From Neiella marina (GTDB taxonomy: Bacteria > Pseudomonadota > Gammaproteobacteria > Enterobacterales > Neiellaceae), in contig NZ_NGNS01000001.1 in NCBI RefSeq assembly GCF_002165625.1, positions 248,001-312,000 of the forward strand: a stretch of DNA of 64,000 nt, read 5' to 3'. Within the stretch, counting starts at the first letter, position 1. The number at the start of each line of letters is the position of its first letter. The notes under the pieces were generated by a model. The model worked only from the letters and a program-made list of their open reading frames with translations. It did no database searches and was not told the DNA's origin. A program made the translations under genes and the position numbers. Of this stretch, positions 46,010-55,350 are shown in pieces.

Positions 46010-46519
46010 ATGAATCAGTTTGAGTTGATCCAATTCGGCTTTGTCGTCTTGTTCGGTTTTATGTTGTTGGTCGCAGCAAAGGTGGTAATGGCCTATTTGC
46101 GAGCAGACAAGCCACCAGAGCACAGCATGCTATTGGTGGCAATGTTGCTCGGCTTATCCGTTATTGGCGGGATTAGTGGTTTCGCTTGCGTTGAGCGTAC
46201 CGTTGCCAACAACGAAGTTATCGCAGCAACCACCGAAACCATTCAGCACGAACTCGAACAAGTCAGACATGAGTACCAAGCCATTGTCGAGCCGTTGCAA
46301 AAAGCCCGAGAAAAAGCGCTGTTCGCCAGCAGCTATGGGGGCAATTTGCCTCACCAGCAAGATACTCAATATGCGCGAGCACAGCAGCTAACAGAAATGA
46401 TTGAGCTCGAAGAGGCCCGCTATCAAAGCAAGCTGCAGCGTATCTATGACACCTTCGCGGCGGTGACTGACAACAAAATTGCCGTGGTTGCTCGCTCATC
46501 CTCGCAGCATCAACTGTAA
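46010..46519 (+). CDS. Membrane protein with two helices and a coiled-coil tail, unknown function
   Basis: The protein has 169 residues, with the ATG at 46010 after GAAGGAGCAG. It has two hydrophobic segments (ELIQFGFVVLFGFMLLVAAKVVMAYL, about 4-29, and MLLVAMLLGLSVIGGISGFACV, about 42-63) and then a charged helical part rich in Glu, Gln and Arg (65-150) that reads as a coiled coil (ETIQHELEQVRHEYQAIVEPLQ, QLTEMIELEEARYQSKLQRI). The tail probably lies on one side of the membrane. I recognise no family. It is a monocistronic unit; the next gene is convergent. Confidence 0.65.
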   Translation: MNQFELIQFGFVVLFGFMLLVAAKVVMAYLRADKPPEHSMLLVAMLLGLSVIGGISGFACVERTVANNEVIAATTETIQHELEQVRHEYQAIVEPLQKAREKALFASSYGGNLPHQQDTQYARAQQLTEMIELEEARYQSKLQRIYDTFAAVTDNKIAVVARSSSQHQL

Positions 46520-46544
46520 TACCCATTGCATATCATGACGGCGA

Positions 46545-48467
46545 TCAGTCGGCGAGCGTCATCTCAAATGGCGTCGCCGGCAACCCTGCACCGTTGATCA
46601 AATTAGCTGCTGGGTTGTCCGCCCAACCATAACGCACTGCTTCAACAGATTTCACTTCGGATGGCAGCGGCAACACCACTTGAGAGCCACGGATCTTGCC
46701 ATCCTGCCATTGCCACGAACTGCCCCGAGGCTTAATAGCAAAACCAGTTAGCTTTTCGCCATGACTAAGCTTGAGCCCCTGATTAGCGAAATTGAATCCA
46801 ATCACTAGCTGCTTATCAAGCTGCTGAACTTTGCTAGGCGCTGGACTAGCAATGATAGGTGGATGTCGATAAACCAGCGCATTGGCCCCAAGCCAAAGTC
46901 GGTAACCTACATCTTGCTTGTTACGCGGATGAATGTCGTCGGCTTCACCGATATCAATCGTCACTGCCATCGCCGTTTTATCGAGCGCCAAGGTTTGTCG
47001 CTGCGCTTCTCGGAGTTGCGCCCACTGGCTTTCCACTGGTAGCGGATTGGGTGGTAGATAATTCGCAAGTTGAGTGAATACAAATGGTAACTCAGGTTGC
47101 CGCCAAGCGTTTCGCCAGCCCTGAATCAGTTCGGCAAATAACGCCTGATAGTAGCCTGCTTCACCGACATTGTTTTCACCCTGATACCAAATCACGCCTT
47201 TAATTGGCTGCTGGGTCAGTGGTTTGATCATGGCATTGAACAACATCGATGGGTTCCAATGAATCCTCTCTACCGCTGGCAGCGGCGGCGAAATCTGGTT
47301 GTTGTAAGCCCACTCCTGAGTAAAGTCAAAGCTGTTGTCGCCGACATGCAAACGCAACTGATCGGTTTTGCCAACATAGACCTTGTTATCCCAGTCATTA
47401 CTGATTCGAAGTGCCAACACATTTTGACCGACACGCAATGCCGCAGGGTCTAGAGCTAGCCGCTCCAGTGACGACGACCAGTTTTTGGTGTGAATTAATT
47501 GGCCGTTTAAAAACACATGGGCGTTTTGCACCACCGAACCCAGTTCGAGTACCACTGGTTGATTTAGCAGCTCGAGATTGAACGATTTGCGCAACCAAAC
47601 GATATCCGTCAATGGCTCGGTGTTGGGTAAAGCAATACGCAACCATTGGCGATCATCAAACTCTGGCAGGTGAACCCCCTTTGCCAGATCATCATCAACT
47701 TGTTCAATCAATTGCCATTTTTGAGCTTCGAGCTGTTGATTGCTAGCTATTCGCTGACGCCATTGTTGGGGATTGGCCATCACATCACGAGCTAAAGCCT
47801 CATAGCGAGGCAAACTCAATAGCTGCGCCACAGGCGTCCAAGCCTCCGCAGGAGTACCACCCCAAGTGCTGTCGATGATGCCAACAGCAACGTTTTCATG
47901 ACGTTGCGCATGTTTGGCAAAAAACCACGCTACGGCAGAAAAGTCGGCCACAGTATTGGTGGATGCTACCCGCCAACGCAGTGGTTGCTGTAACTGGTCA
48001 AACGGGCTGGGTGAAAATGCCTTGGCAACCTCAGCGAAGCGGATCAGAGGATAATTTGAATCTGCAATTTCAGCCGCCATGTTGTTGATGTCGTTGCCAA
48101 CCTTCCACTCCATATTGGACTGGCCGGAAGCGACCCAAACATCGCCGATATAAATATCATCGAAGGACACCATTACTTCGCCGCGGATCGCCAGAGTATA
48201 AGGTCCACCTGCACTCATTGGCGGTAGCTCGACCTGCCATAAACCTTCGGCATTGGCCTGAGTGGTCAATTGGATATCAGCAAAAGACACCACCAACTCG
48301 GTTCCGGCTGGCGCTTTGCCGCTGATCGGATTTGCCACATGGCGCTGCAACACCATGTGCGATGACACCAACGAGCTAACTTCGAGTGATGACGATGAAA
48401 AGGGGGCTGCAGAGATAGCGCCGCTCAGCCCCATTAGAGCAACCAGTAACAAGGTTCGAACAAGCAT
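46545..48467 (-). CDS. Secreted SASA-type O-acetylesterase (SGNH hydrolase)
   Basis: The protein has 640 residues. A signal peptide (MLVRTLLLVALMGLSGAISAA) exports it. It has the SGNH pattern of the sialate O-acetylesterase family: VWVASGQSNMEWK (catalytic Ser117 in GQSNM), DSTWGGTPAEAW, WYQGENN and the late dyad in ADDIHPRNKQDVGYRLW. A beta-sandwich, possibly galactose-binding-like, is inserted (about 265-350, with WLRKSFNL and NAHVFLNGQLIH). Members include sialate 9-O-acetylesterases and plant-glycan acetylesterases. Because its operator matches that of the mannanase, its likely role is removal of acetyl groups from mannan. Start at 48465-48467. Confidence 0.82.
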   Translation of the reverse strand: MLVRTLLLVALMGLSGAISAAPFSSSSLEVSSLVSSHMVLQRHVANPISGKAPAGTELVVSFADIQLTTQANAEGLWQVELPPMSAGGPYTLAIRGEVMVSFDDIYIGDVWVASGQSNMEWKVGNDINNMAAEIADSNYPLIRFAEVAKAFSPSPFDQLQQPLRWRVASTNTVADFSAVAWFFAKHAQRHENVAVGIIDSTWGGTPAEAWTPVAQLLSLPRYEALARDVMANPQQWRQRIASNQQLEAQKWQLIEQVDDDLAKGVHLPEFDDRQWLRIALPNTEPLTDIVWLRKSFNLELLNQPVVLELGSVVQNAHVFLNGQLIHTKNWSSSLERLALDPAALRVGQNVLALRISNDWDNKVYVGKTDQLRLHVGDNSFDFTQEWAYNNQISPPLPAVERIHWNPSMLFNAMIKPLTQQPIKGVIWYQGENNVGEAGYYQALFAELIQGWRNAWRQPELPFVFTQLANYLPPNPLPVESQWAQLREAQRQTLALDKTAMAVTIDIGEADDIHPRNKQDVGYRLWLGANALVYRHPPIIASPAPSKVQQLDKQLVIGFNFANQGLKLSHGEKLTGFAIKPRGSSWQWQDGKIRGSQVVLPLPSEVKSVEAVRYGWADNPAANLINGAGLPATPFEMTLAD

Positions 48468-48521
48468 TAACTTACCTATATTAGAATTGTTGGTGCACTG
48501 AGGTTGCAGCGACACCCAAAA

Positions 48522-48535
48522 TGTAATCGTTTACA
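48522..48535. promoter_or_regulatory. LacI-family operator upstream of the acetylesterase
   Basis: TGTAATCGTTTACA (TGTAAACGATTACA on the minus strand) shares the arms TGTAA/TTACA and central CG with the perfect palindrome before the mannanase. It lies 55-68 nt upstream of the acetylesterase ATG and partly overlaps the stop region of the peptidase-like gene. Confidence 0.65.
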
Positions 48536-49652
48536 ATTCTACAGCGGCATGTCTTAACATTTCTGTGATTTGCTCGACAATCGCCTGCTCTTTTGTCTTG
48601 TCATAGCCGCTGACGCGGGGGGTATGAATATGACCCACCGGCATATCAGCGTTAAACATGTCGCGCATTCGGATGGTGCGGTAGCTAATCTCATTAGACA
48701 AGTAGCCTCCGCCGCCGCCCTGTACCGCGATGTGTTCACGCAGCTGCTCTAAACTGATCGCCGCAAAAGTACCAATGAGGGTTTCCACTTCACGATTATC
48801 ATTAATCTGAAAGTCTCCAGCAGCTTGTTGCATGACTTTTACTGGTAGCGAAAACTCAACAAACTCGGGTCCCAACAATGGTCCGTGATGTAAGGGAGGA
48901 ATCAGCGGTTGGCTGTCGTTTGCGCCGGTATAAACATTGAGGTTATCTGGCGCAACAGAGCTTCTGCGCTTGCCGGGAAAACGCTCTAAGTCGAAATGAT
49001 CGCGGCCCATGGAGACGGTCACTAACATGTCGATGCTGTTGTCTTGCAAATAGGGCTGTACCAGCTGCTCAATCATTCCTTGGTCAAAATCGACAAAGCG
49101 CACCGGGATCAGCACGGTTTCAATGCGAACCTTTCCTGTGGCTGTTTGCCACTCAGCGCCATCCAATTGCAAGGCAGCCAATCCGGAGGGGTTGGACTGC
49201 TTAATGTTGCGATCGAGAAAGAATGGATCGAAGCCAGTCAGCAAGATCCGCTTGTCGGCATTGGTAAAGTCAACTTGTTCAATACCGCGGCTCAAATGCT
49301 CAAAGCGCTGCAGCATTGGTGCTTTTTCGGCTTCAGTCAGCGGCAGTTGGCGAATACGCTGCTTGGCGGCCAAGCGGAACCAATACAAGCCACGATCGTC
49401 ACCTTGCGACTGAGCAACTTGCTTACCAGCTTGCCAGCCTGCAATCGCCACCTGCTCCAGTTCGGCCGCTGAAATACCTTTGGTAATCTTGTCCAGCTCT
49501 GAGTCAAATGGCGCCAGCAGTTGCGGCATAGCAACAGTAGCTTTAGCAACTCGCGCTTCTTCCACATCAGCAAACGCTGCTATTGGCGATACCAACAACG
49601 CCCATAGCAGCGCACCTTTGGCAACCAGTAACCGACTCGCATTCTGTATCAT
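48531..49652 (-). CDS. Exported pyroglutamyl-peptidase-I homologue lacking the catalytic cysteine
   Basis: The protein has 373 residues. The N-terminus is a signal peptide (MIQNASRLLVAKGALLWALLVSPIAAFAD), followed by a helical region of unknown role (30-130) and a C15-peptidase-like domain (132-373): RILLTGFDPFF, SNPSG, SMGRDHFDLERF with Glu223, and HIHTP with His343. In the family the nucleophile Cys lies in a Y-x-C-N motif; here the segment is GGGYLSNEISYR, so Ser319 occupies that place. The start at 49650-49652 follows AAGGAA; a longer frame to 49697 would overlap the upstream terminator. It may be inactive, a Ser enzyme, or a binding protein. Confidence 0.7.
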   Translation of the reverse strand: MIQNASRLLVAKGALLWALLVSPIAAFADVEEARVAKATVAMPQLLAPFDSELDKITKGISAAELEQVAIAGWQAGKQVAQSQGDDRGLYWFRLAAKQRIRQLPLTEAEKAPMLQRFEHLSRGIEQVDFTNADKRILLTGFDPFFLDRNIKQSNPSGLAALQLDGAEWQTATGKVRIETVLIPVRFVDFDQGMIEQLVQPYLQDNSIDMLVTVSMGRDHFDLERFPGKRRSSVAPDNLNVYTGANDSQPLIPPLHHGPLLGPEFVEFSLPVKVMQQAAGDFQINDNREVETLIGTFAAISLEQLREHIAVQGGGGGYLSNEISYRTIRMRDMFNADMPVGHIHTPRVSGYDKTKEQAIVEQITEMLRHAAVEL

Positions 49653-49681
49653 CAACGGATGTTCCTTGATCAGCAATGGAT

Positions 49682-49708
49682 AGAAAAAGCGCGCCATTTG
49701 GCGCGCTT
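49682..49708 (-). terminator. Rho-independent terminator of the S46 peptidase gene
   Basis: On the minus strand AAGCGCGCC - AAAT - GGCGCGCTT is followed by TTTTTC. It begins 7 nt after the peptidase stop codon and lies upstream of the chosen start of the next gene. Confidence 0.88.
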
Positions 49709-49714
49709 AATGAG

Positions 49715-51874
49715 TTAGTAAACGATGTTCATTTCATCGATTAGGTTGTCAGCACCATCGAGGTGCTTCATCACCCATAGCATGTAACGAGTATCGACGT
49801 GAATCGAGCGGTTACGTGTTTCGTCAAAGTCCCAGTCACCAATAATCGAATCGGTCGTGCCATCAAACAACAACCCGATCAATTCACCTTTGCTATTGAA
49901 GGTTGGCGAGCCGGAGTTACCACCTGTGGTATCAACCGTCGACAAATAGTTCACCGGTACTGACTGCAACTGCGAGTCGACAAATTTGCCGTACTGCTTA
50001 TCAGCAATCAGCTTCAGTTGCTCGGCAGGAGCGTTAAACGGCCACTCTCCAGACTCTTTTTCAACAATGCCTTCGACTTTGGTAAACGGGGTGTAGTACA
50101 TGCCATCCCGAGGTTCTACACCTTTCACCGAGCCATAAGAGATTCGCAAGCTAGAGTTGGCATCAGCATAGATTGGCTTGCCTTGCTCTTTGGCATAAGC
50201 AATCAAAGCTTGCATATGACGCGGGCGCCATTTCTGCAACTCACCATCATGAGCTTTTTCTTCTTTTTCCATTGCCATGGTGGTGTCGTACATCGCTTTA
50301 GCGAACTCAAGCATGGCGTCATCAGTTTTTTCCAACGTCGTTAAATCGGCTTCCATCCACGCCAAACGAGTCGCCTCATCGCCCACTTTGGTGTTGCTGT
50401 ACATGGCGTCCAACTTGGCCATCACCGCTTTTTCGTTCCAGCCGTTTTGAAGGCCAAAAAACTGATCGAGCACTGCCACGTGCTGGGAAGCAGGTAAGTC
50501 AGCGTAGACTTTCAGCATGTAGGCAAAGATGGCTTTATCCACTTCAGCATCATAGCGACGACTCATGCGCTTCAGGCCTTCGCCAAAGCGAGTCATATCA
50601 CGCTCTTGATAACCTGGCTCGCGAGCGGCATCTGGTTTTTGCTGTTCATGGGCCAAACGCAGCAAACGCTGAGCATAATAAGGTGCTGAGGCGTAACGCA
50701 TGTATCCTAATACCACGTCGCGCTGCGCTTTGGCCTGAGATTCGGCAACTAGCTTGGCCATGGCATCGATAGATTCACCATACTGGCGCTGACGCTTATT
50801 ACTTTGTTGCAACCAATCGGCGAGATCGGCTTCCAACGCTTCTTTGCGCTGTTGAAAGTCACTTTTGGCATAGATGTCGATCATCGACTGATAGTTTTTG
50901 GCGTAGTTGTCCAAGCCGGCCAAGGTGTTTTCGTAGCGAATACGAGCATCAGAACCCTCAGGCGCAGTGGCCTTGATGATATCCATCAAGTCTTCGCGCA
51001 GGGTTTTCGCCATTGGATAAAATTCAGTGAAGGCGTACTTCACCTCATCCGCAGTGCGGTAACGGTTAGTGCGGCCCGGATAACCCGCCACCATAACAAA
51101 ATCATTTTCGTCGAGTTCTTTGGCCGATACCGTCAAATGGCTCACTGGCTCAAATGGCACATTGTCTTTGCTGTAATCGGCAGGCTTACCATCTTTGCCG
51201 ACATAAGCGCGATAGAAAGCATAATCGCCGGTATGGCGCGGCCACATCCAATTGTCGATGCTGCCACCAAACTTACCCACGGACAATGCTGGTGCGTGCA
51301 CCAAACGAACATCGCGGATGGCCAGTTTCTTCACCAAATAGTATTCCAAGCCATGGTGGAAGCTCTGCACACTACAATGATAACCGTCTGCCTTTTCACA
51401 CTCGGCAACCAAGGCTTTGCGATTATCTTCAATCAGCTGATAACGAGTAGCGCCATCAGCTTTGGCAGGAATGGCACCAACAACTTGGTCAGTAACATTA
51501 GTCACCGATTCAGTGATGTAAACTCGCGAGCCCGGAGCTGCTGGTAGTTCCTCTCCGTATGTTTTGGCTAGAAAACCATCTTGGAGGTAGTTAGCTTCCG
51601 GCGTGGAATTAAACTGGATTGAACCATATGCGCAATGGTGATTGGTCACCACCAAGCCTTTGGGCGACACAAACGATGCTGTACAGCCACCTAAACTGAT
51701 GACTGCATTCATCGGGAATTTATCAAGGCTACTCAAGCTGTTGGGGTCCAGCTCCAGTCCTTTGGCTTTTAATTGGGAGGCAATCTGAGGCATTTGATGC
51801 GGCTGCCACATGCCTTCATCTGCTTGCGCGGCCATAGCGGCCAATGCGCTTACAGCTATGAGTAAACGTTTCAT
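49715..51874 (-). CDS. S46-family dipeptidyl-peptidase, DPP7-like
   Basis: The protein has 719 residues, including a signal peptide (MKRLLIAVSALAAMAAQA). It is a chymotrypsin-like S46 peptidase: His in VVTNHHCAYG (about residue 79), Asp in TGDYAFYRAY, and the nucleophile Ser in GGNSGSPTFNS. The residue 18 positions after the nucleophile, which sets specificity, is Gly (LLFDGTT), as in DPP7 (hydrophobic second residue), not Arg as in DPP11 (acidic). The enzyme removes dipeptides from peptide N-termini in the periplasm. Monocistronic, with its own terminator. Confidence 0.9.
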   Translation of the reverse strand: MKRLLIAVSALAAMAAQADEGMWQPHQMPQIASQLKAKGLELDPNSLSSLDKFPMNAVISLGGCTASFVSPKGLVVTNHHCAYGSIQFNSTPEANYLQDGFLAKTYGEELPAAPGSRVYITESVTNVTDQVVGAIPAKADGATRYQLIEDNRKALVAECEKADGYHCSVQSFHHGLEYYLVKKLAIRDVRLVHAPALSVGKFGGSIDNWMWPRHTGDYAFYRAYVGKDGKPADYSKDNVPFEPVSHLTVSAKELDENDFVMVAGYPGRTNRYRTADEVKYAFTEFYPMAKTLREDLMDIIKATAPEGSDARIRYENTLAGLDNYAKNYQSMIDIYAKSDFQQRKEALEADLADWLQQSNKRQRQYGESIDAMAKLVAESQAKAQRDVVLGYMRYASAPYYAQRLLRLAHEQQKPDAAREPGYQERDMTRFGEGLKRMSRRYDAEVDKAIFAYMLKVYADLPASQHVAVLDQFFGLQNGWNEKAVMAKLDAMYSNTKVGDEATRLAWMEADLTTLEKTDDAMLEFAKAMYDTTMAMEKEEKAHDGELQKWRPRHMQALIAYAKEQGKPIYADANSSLRISYGSVKGVEPRDGMYYTPFTKVEGIVEKESGEWPFNAPAEQLKLIADKQYGKFVDSQLQSVPVNYLSTVDTTGGNSGSPTFNSKGELIGLLFDGTTDSIIGDWDFDETRNRSIHVDTRYMLWVMKHLDGADNLIDEMNIVY

Positions 51875-52118
51875 TTGGTTAGTTCTCTTGACTGTCGGTT
51901 CGTGCTTTGAAGGTTTTTATTATTTACTGCCGCCAAGCAAGCCCCGAAGCTTGCTCTCGACATGGCTGTACATACTGCCACCGGACTCAATCCGATGGCA
52001 AAAGCTGCAGCAACTTAAGTGTAAATAAACATGTAAACTTTGGTGCAATAGGCGGTCCGCCCAACGCTGCACAATTCACCGCAGGGTTTGGACTAGAGCA
52101 GGCTTTTGGCATCGATAT

Positions 52119-52985
52119 TTAGCAGAACATCGGACCTTGCTGATTGATGATGGCAAGGACATCGTCGCATTCGCTATTTGCAGCCATAACCGCCACGCCA
52201 ATTTCAACCTCGTCGAGATCAAAATAAACCAGTAAATCAGTTGGCAGCGCGATCTGTTCTGGCGGGATAGTATTTTTCAACTCGGGCTCAATGCTATCGG
52301 TAATACTTATAGCCAAGCGAAGCAGCATGGTCTCGTCTTTCATCGTGGTTAACGAGCGACAATGAAGTCGCGCAATTGGACCCCAAATGGTTTCGGGCAA
52401 ATGCCACTGTCTCAACAAGGCGGCGCTGACTTCTGCGCTGGTGAACGACAGCTTGGTGTTCTCAAGCTCTGGAATGGGAGTTTTAGACACCTCGCTCTGG
52501 CGTAAAATCTCCTCTGCCAATGCCGGTTGCTGGGAGTACAACACCAGCTTGCCAATGTCGTTGAACAAACCACTCAAATACTGATCGTCACCACGCCCCA
52601 TTTTGCAAATGACCGCCAGCCTTTTGGCCAACGCCGCCACGTAGATACTGCGATGGAAAAAGCTCGTCATATCTATTAGTTCCGACGATATGCCATCGAA
52701 TATTTCAGCTGACTTGGACGCATAAATGAGGTTTCTCAGGCCATCGGTGCCGAGTACGGTAGTGGCTTGAGTGAGGTTATCAACAGCTCGGCTTCGCCGG
52801 TACGAAGCGCTATTTGCAAGCTTGAGTACTTGCGCAGCCAGAGCAGGATCATGGCCAACCAAAGTCCCTAAATCATCCGCATCTGAACGATCGGAATTGA
52901 GCAACTCATTAGCTTTAAGCAGTACTTTTGGCAGCGATAGTAGTTGTTTGGTGTCATTCACCAAAGAGTCAGGAGTCATCGGCAT
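52119..52985 (-). CDS. HDOD-domain protein
   Basis: The protein has 288 residues. The HDOD domain covers about residues 12-215: LPKVLLKANELLNS, VGHDPALAAQVLKLANSASY, TVLGTDGLRNLIYASK and GLFNDIGKLVLYS. This is a non-catalytic HD relative used in signalling, often with c-di-GMP or chemotaxis networks. A PilZ protein and a response regulator are encoded in the same window, but the linkage is not specific. Two in-frame ATGs (52985 and 52979) are possible; the first is used here. Confidence 0.85.
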   Translation of the reverse strand: MPMTPDSLVNDTKQLLSLPKVLLKANELLNSDRSDADDLGTLVGHDPALAAQVLKLANSASYRRSRAVDNLTQATTVLGTDGLRNLIYASKSAEIFDGISSELIDMTSFFHRSIYVAALAKRLAVICKMGRGDDQYLSGLFNDIGKLVLYSQQPALAEEILRQSEVSKTPIPELENTKLSFTSAEVSAALLRQWHLPETIWGPIARLHCRSLTTMKDETMLLRLAISITDSIEPELKNTIPPEQIALPTDLLVYFDLDEVEIGVAVMAANSECDDVLAIINQQGPMFC

Positions 52986-53246
52986 AGACCTTTGAGTTTT
53001 TCTTTAAGCATATGACAGAGCACCATTCTGATTCGTCGAATTGACTCACATTAAGGGCAATTCGAGCTGGCGCTTGTTTGAGGGTAGAACATTTATTAGC
53101 CAGTCAGTAAGACTTCAGCAAGTTTTTCAGATTAATCCTGTCTAGCCACGGGAATAAGTGAAGCTGCGTAGGTCGTTATTTGACCTATGCTTAGCAATGA
53201 GAGTAGTACGCAAGGAGTGCGACTACAGAAATCACAAGGACAAGAG

Positions 53247-54767
53247 ATGAACCTCGCTCTCATTCATAGCCGTGCCGTGATCGGTATGGACGCCCCGCTA
53301 GTCACCGTTGAAGTGCATTTAAGCTTAGGTCTTCCGGCATTTTCGATTGTTGGCCTGCCAGAAGCGTCGGTGAAAGAAGCCAAGGAGCGCGTACGTTGCG
53401 CACTAATTAATGCCGGATTTGACTGGCCTGCGCGCCGCATAACCGTCAACTTAGCACCTGCTGACTTACCAAAAGAGGGTGGTCGGTTCGATTTACCGAT
53501 TGCCATTGGCATTTTGGCCGCATCCGAGCAGTGTCAAAGTGACAAGTTGGCAAACATCGAACTTGCAGGCGAGTTAGCTCTATCAGGCGAAATACGCCCG
53601 GTGCATGGCATTATTCCCATGGTTGTTAGCTCTCAGCAAGCGAATAGGCAACTGCTTTTACCAGAGCAAAACGGTGCCGAAGCAGCGCTGGTTGAGGCGA
53701 ATCACTGTCTAACAGCCAACCATTTACTAGCGGTAACAGCTTGGCTCAATGACCAACAACCGTTGCCTATCGCTGAAAACAATCAAGCTGATTGCAATGC
53801 GCCAGAGCATCCAGACTTGCAGGATGTCATTGGTCAACAACAAGCCAAACGAGCACTAATGATCGCCGCAGCTGGCAGGCACCATTTGCTTTTCTACGGC
53901 CCTCCAGGTACGGGCAAAACCATGTTGGCCAGTCGACTTCCCGGCATATTGCCAACCATGGACGATAGCGAAGCGCTCGAAAGTGCTGCGGTTTACTCCA
54001 TTAGTCACCAAGGGTTTCAAGCCAGCAACTGGCGTCAGCGACCTTTTCGAGCACCGCATCATTCATCTAGTGCGGTGGCTTTGGTCGGCGGTGGCTCTCA
54101 CCCAAGACCAGGCGAGATATCGCTCGCCCACAGAGGAGTATTGTTTTTAGACGAATTGCCTGAGTTTAGCCGTCATGTTTTAGACATGTTGAGACAACCC
54201 CTAGAGTCCGGTCAAATCACCATTTCTCGAGCAGCAAGGCAACTCGATTTTCCTGCTCAATTCCAACTCATTGCGGCAATGAACCCAAGCCCATGTGGCA
54301 ATTGGGGTAATCCAAATGTGGCATGCCGCTCGACGCCAGATGAAATCAGACGCTACCTCAATCGACTTTCAGGGCCCTTGCTTGATCGATTTGATATGTC
54401 ACTTGAAGTACCAGCTCAACCAGACCAAGGGCTTTACCAGCAAGTGCCCGACGGCCCTCACTCCGCGAACGTCAAACAGATAGTTGAGCAATGCTATCAG
54501 CACCAACTCGATCGACAAGGTTGTGCCAATGGCCATTTGCATGGGCGAGTATTGCAGCAACACTGCCAACTGAACCCAGATAACTCGCGATTATTGCAAC
54601 AAATAATCGAGCAATTTGGCCTGTCAGCCAGAGCCCAGCAACGAATATTGAAAGTCGCCCGTACCCTCGCCGATCTCAGTGAAAGCGACACAATCGAATC
54701 GAACCACATCTCTGAGGCGATTGGTTATCGAGCCATCGATCGACTCATGCAACAACTAGCAACATAG
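53247..54767 (+). CDS. comM: ComM/YifB family AAA+ protein (Mg-chelatase-like helicase)
   Basis: The protein has 506 residues, exactly the length of E. coli YifB. It has an N-terminal Lon-protease-like domain (VEVHLSLGLPAFSIVGLPEASVKEAKERV, KEGGRFDLPIAIGILAA), an AAA+ core with Walker A GPPGTGKTMLASRLPG and Walker B LFLDELPEF, sensor AAMNPSPCG with a zinc-type region, and a C-terminal lid. ComM promotes branch migration during integration of transformed DNA, so natural transformation is a plausible role. Start at 53247 after AAGGACAAGAG, rather than the earlier in-frame ATG at 53187. In E. coli yifB lies next to ilvL; here the two are about 8 kb apart. Confidence 0.93.
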   Translation: MNLALIHSRAVIGMDAPLVTVEVHLSLGLPAFSIVGLPEASVKEAKERVRCALINAGFDWPARRITVNLAPADLPKEGGRFDLPIAIGILAASEQCQSDKLANIELAGELALSGEIRPVHGIIPMVVSSQQANRQLLLPEQNGAEAALVEANHCLTANHLLAVTAWLNDQQPLPIAENNQADCNAPEHPDLQDVIGQQQAKRALMIAAAGRHHLLFYGPPGTGKTMLASRLPGILPTMDDSEALESAAVYSISHQGFQASNWRQRPFRAPHHSSSAVALVGGGSHPRPGEISLAHRGVLFLDELPEFSRHVLDMLRQPLESGQITISRAARQLDFPAQFQLIAAMNPSPCGNWGNPNVACRSTPDEIRRYLNRLSGPLLDRFDMSLEVPAQPDQGLYQQVPDGPHSANVKQIVEQCYQHQLDRQGCANGHLHGRVLQQHCQLNPDNSRLLQQIIEQFGLSARAQQRILKVARTLADLSESDTIESNHISEAIGYRAIDRLMQQLAT

Positions 54768-54948
54768 TGAAACATCAAATGTTAATTTCACCGATATTTA
54801 GTAAATATAACTAACAAGGAGCAGATGCAGCGCCACCAACAACACATAACTAGCTGTTTTTTATGCACTTTAATAATTGGCACGAGAATCGCTATAACAA
54901 AATCGTTACTTTATTGATTTAGTTAAAATTACAAAAAGGATGACGCAG

Positions 54949-55323
54949 ATGAAACGCACCGTTGTAGCAATTGCCGCTGGATTAATCGCAATCAACACAC
55001 TGGCAGGATGCGTTGTTGCCGTTGGCAACGACGATTGGGATAGCAATTCAAGCTGGAAAAGCCATCAAGAAGAAAACCGCAGAGACATCGCTAAACTGGA
55101 GCTGGGCAAGAGCTACGATCAGGTTATCTCACATATGGGTACGCCGGATTTTACTGAGCGCTTGACCATTGATGACAAAGACTTTCAGATTCTTTACTAC
55201 CAAACCAACAGCAAGCACAGTGACGGTAAAATCACCAAAAATGAATGCACACCGCTGTTGTTTGAAGACAAAAAGCTGACCGGTTGGGGCGAAACTGCGC
55301 TGAATCACCTCAAAGCGAGTTAG
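54949..55323 (+). CDS. DUF3192 family lipoprotein
   Basis: The protein has 124 residues. The start at 54949 follows AAAGGATGACG; the ATG at 54940 is too close to this site. It has a signal peptide with lipobox LAGC (Cys22 becomes the lipidated N-terminus), a charged linker (DDWDSNSSWKSHQEENRR), and a C-terminal domain with LELGKSYDQVISHMGTPDFTE, which resembles the SmpA/OmlA-like fold found in BamE relatives, then ILYYQT and CTPLLFEDKKLTGWG. Function unknown; likely an outer-membrane-anchored protein. Confidence 0.8.
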   Translation: MKRTVVAIAAGLIAINTLAGCVVAVGNDDWDSNSSWKSHQEENRRDIAKLELGKSYDQVISHMGTPDFTERLTIDDKDFQILYYQTNSKHSDGKITKNECTPLLFEDKKLTGWGETALNHLKAS

Positions 55324-55329
55324 CTACGA

Positions 55330-55350
55330 TGGCCAACTAATAATTGGCCA
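55330..55350. other. Hairpin at the convergent ends of the DUF3192 and PilZ genes
   Basis: TGGCCAA - CTAATAA - TTGGCCA has perfect 7-bp arms and overlaps the stop codon of the PilZ gene. No T-run follows on either strand. Confidence 0.5.

Noticed and set aside
48531-49697. The longer start of the pyroglutamyl-peptidase-like gene at 49697
   Set aside because: It would place the first codons inside the terminator of the upstream peptidase gene, and the start at 49652 has a better ribosome site and a proper signal peptide.
50804-51547. Open frame of 247 codons opposite the S46 peptidase gene
   Set aside because: It is the antisense shadow of a well-supported gene, without a ribosome site or recognisable domain.
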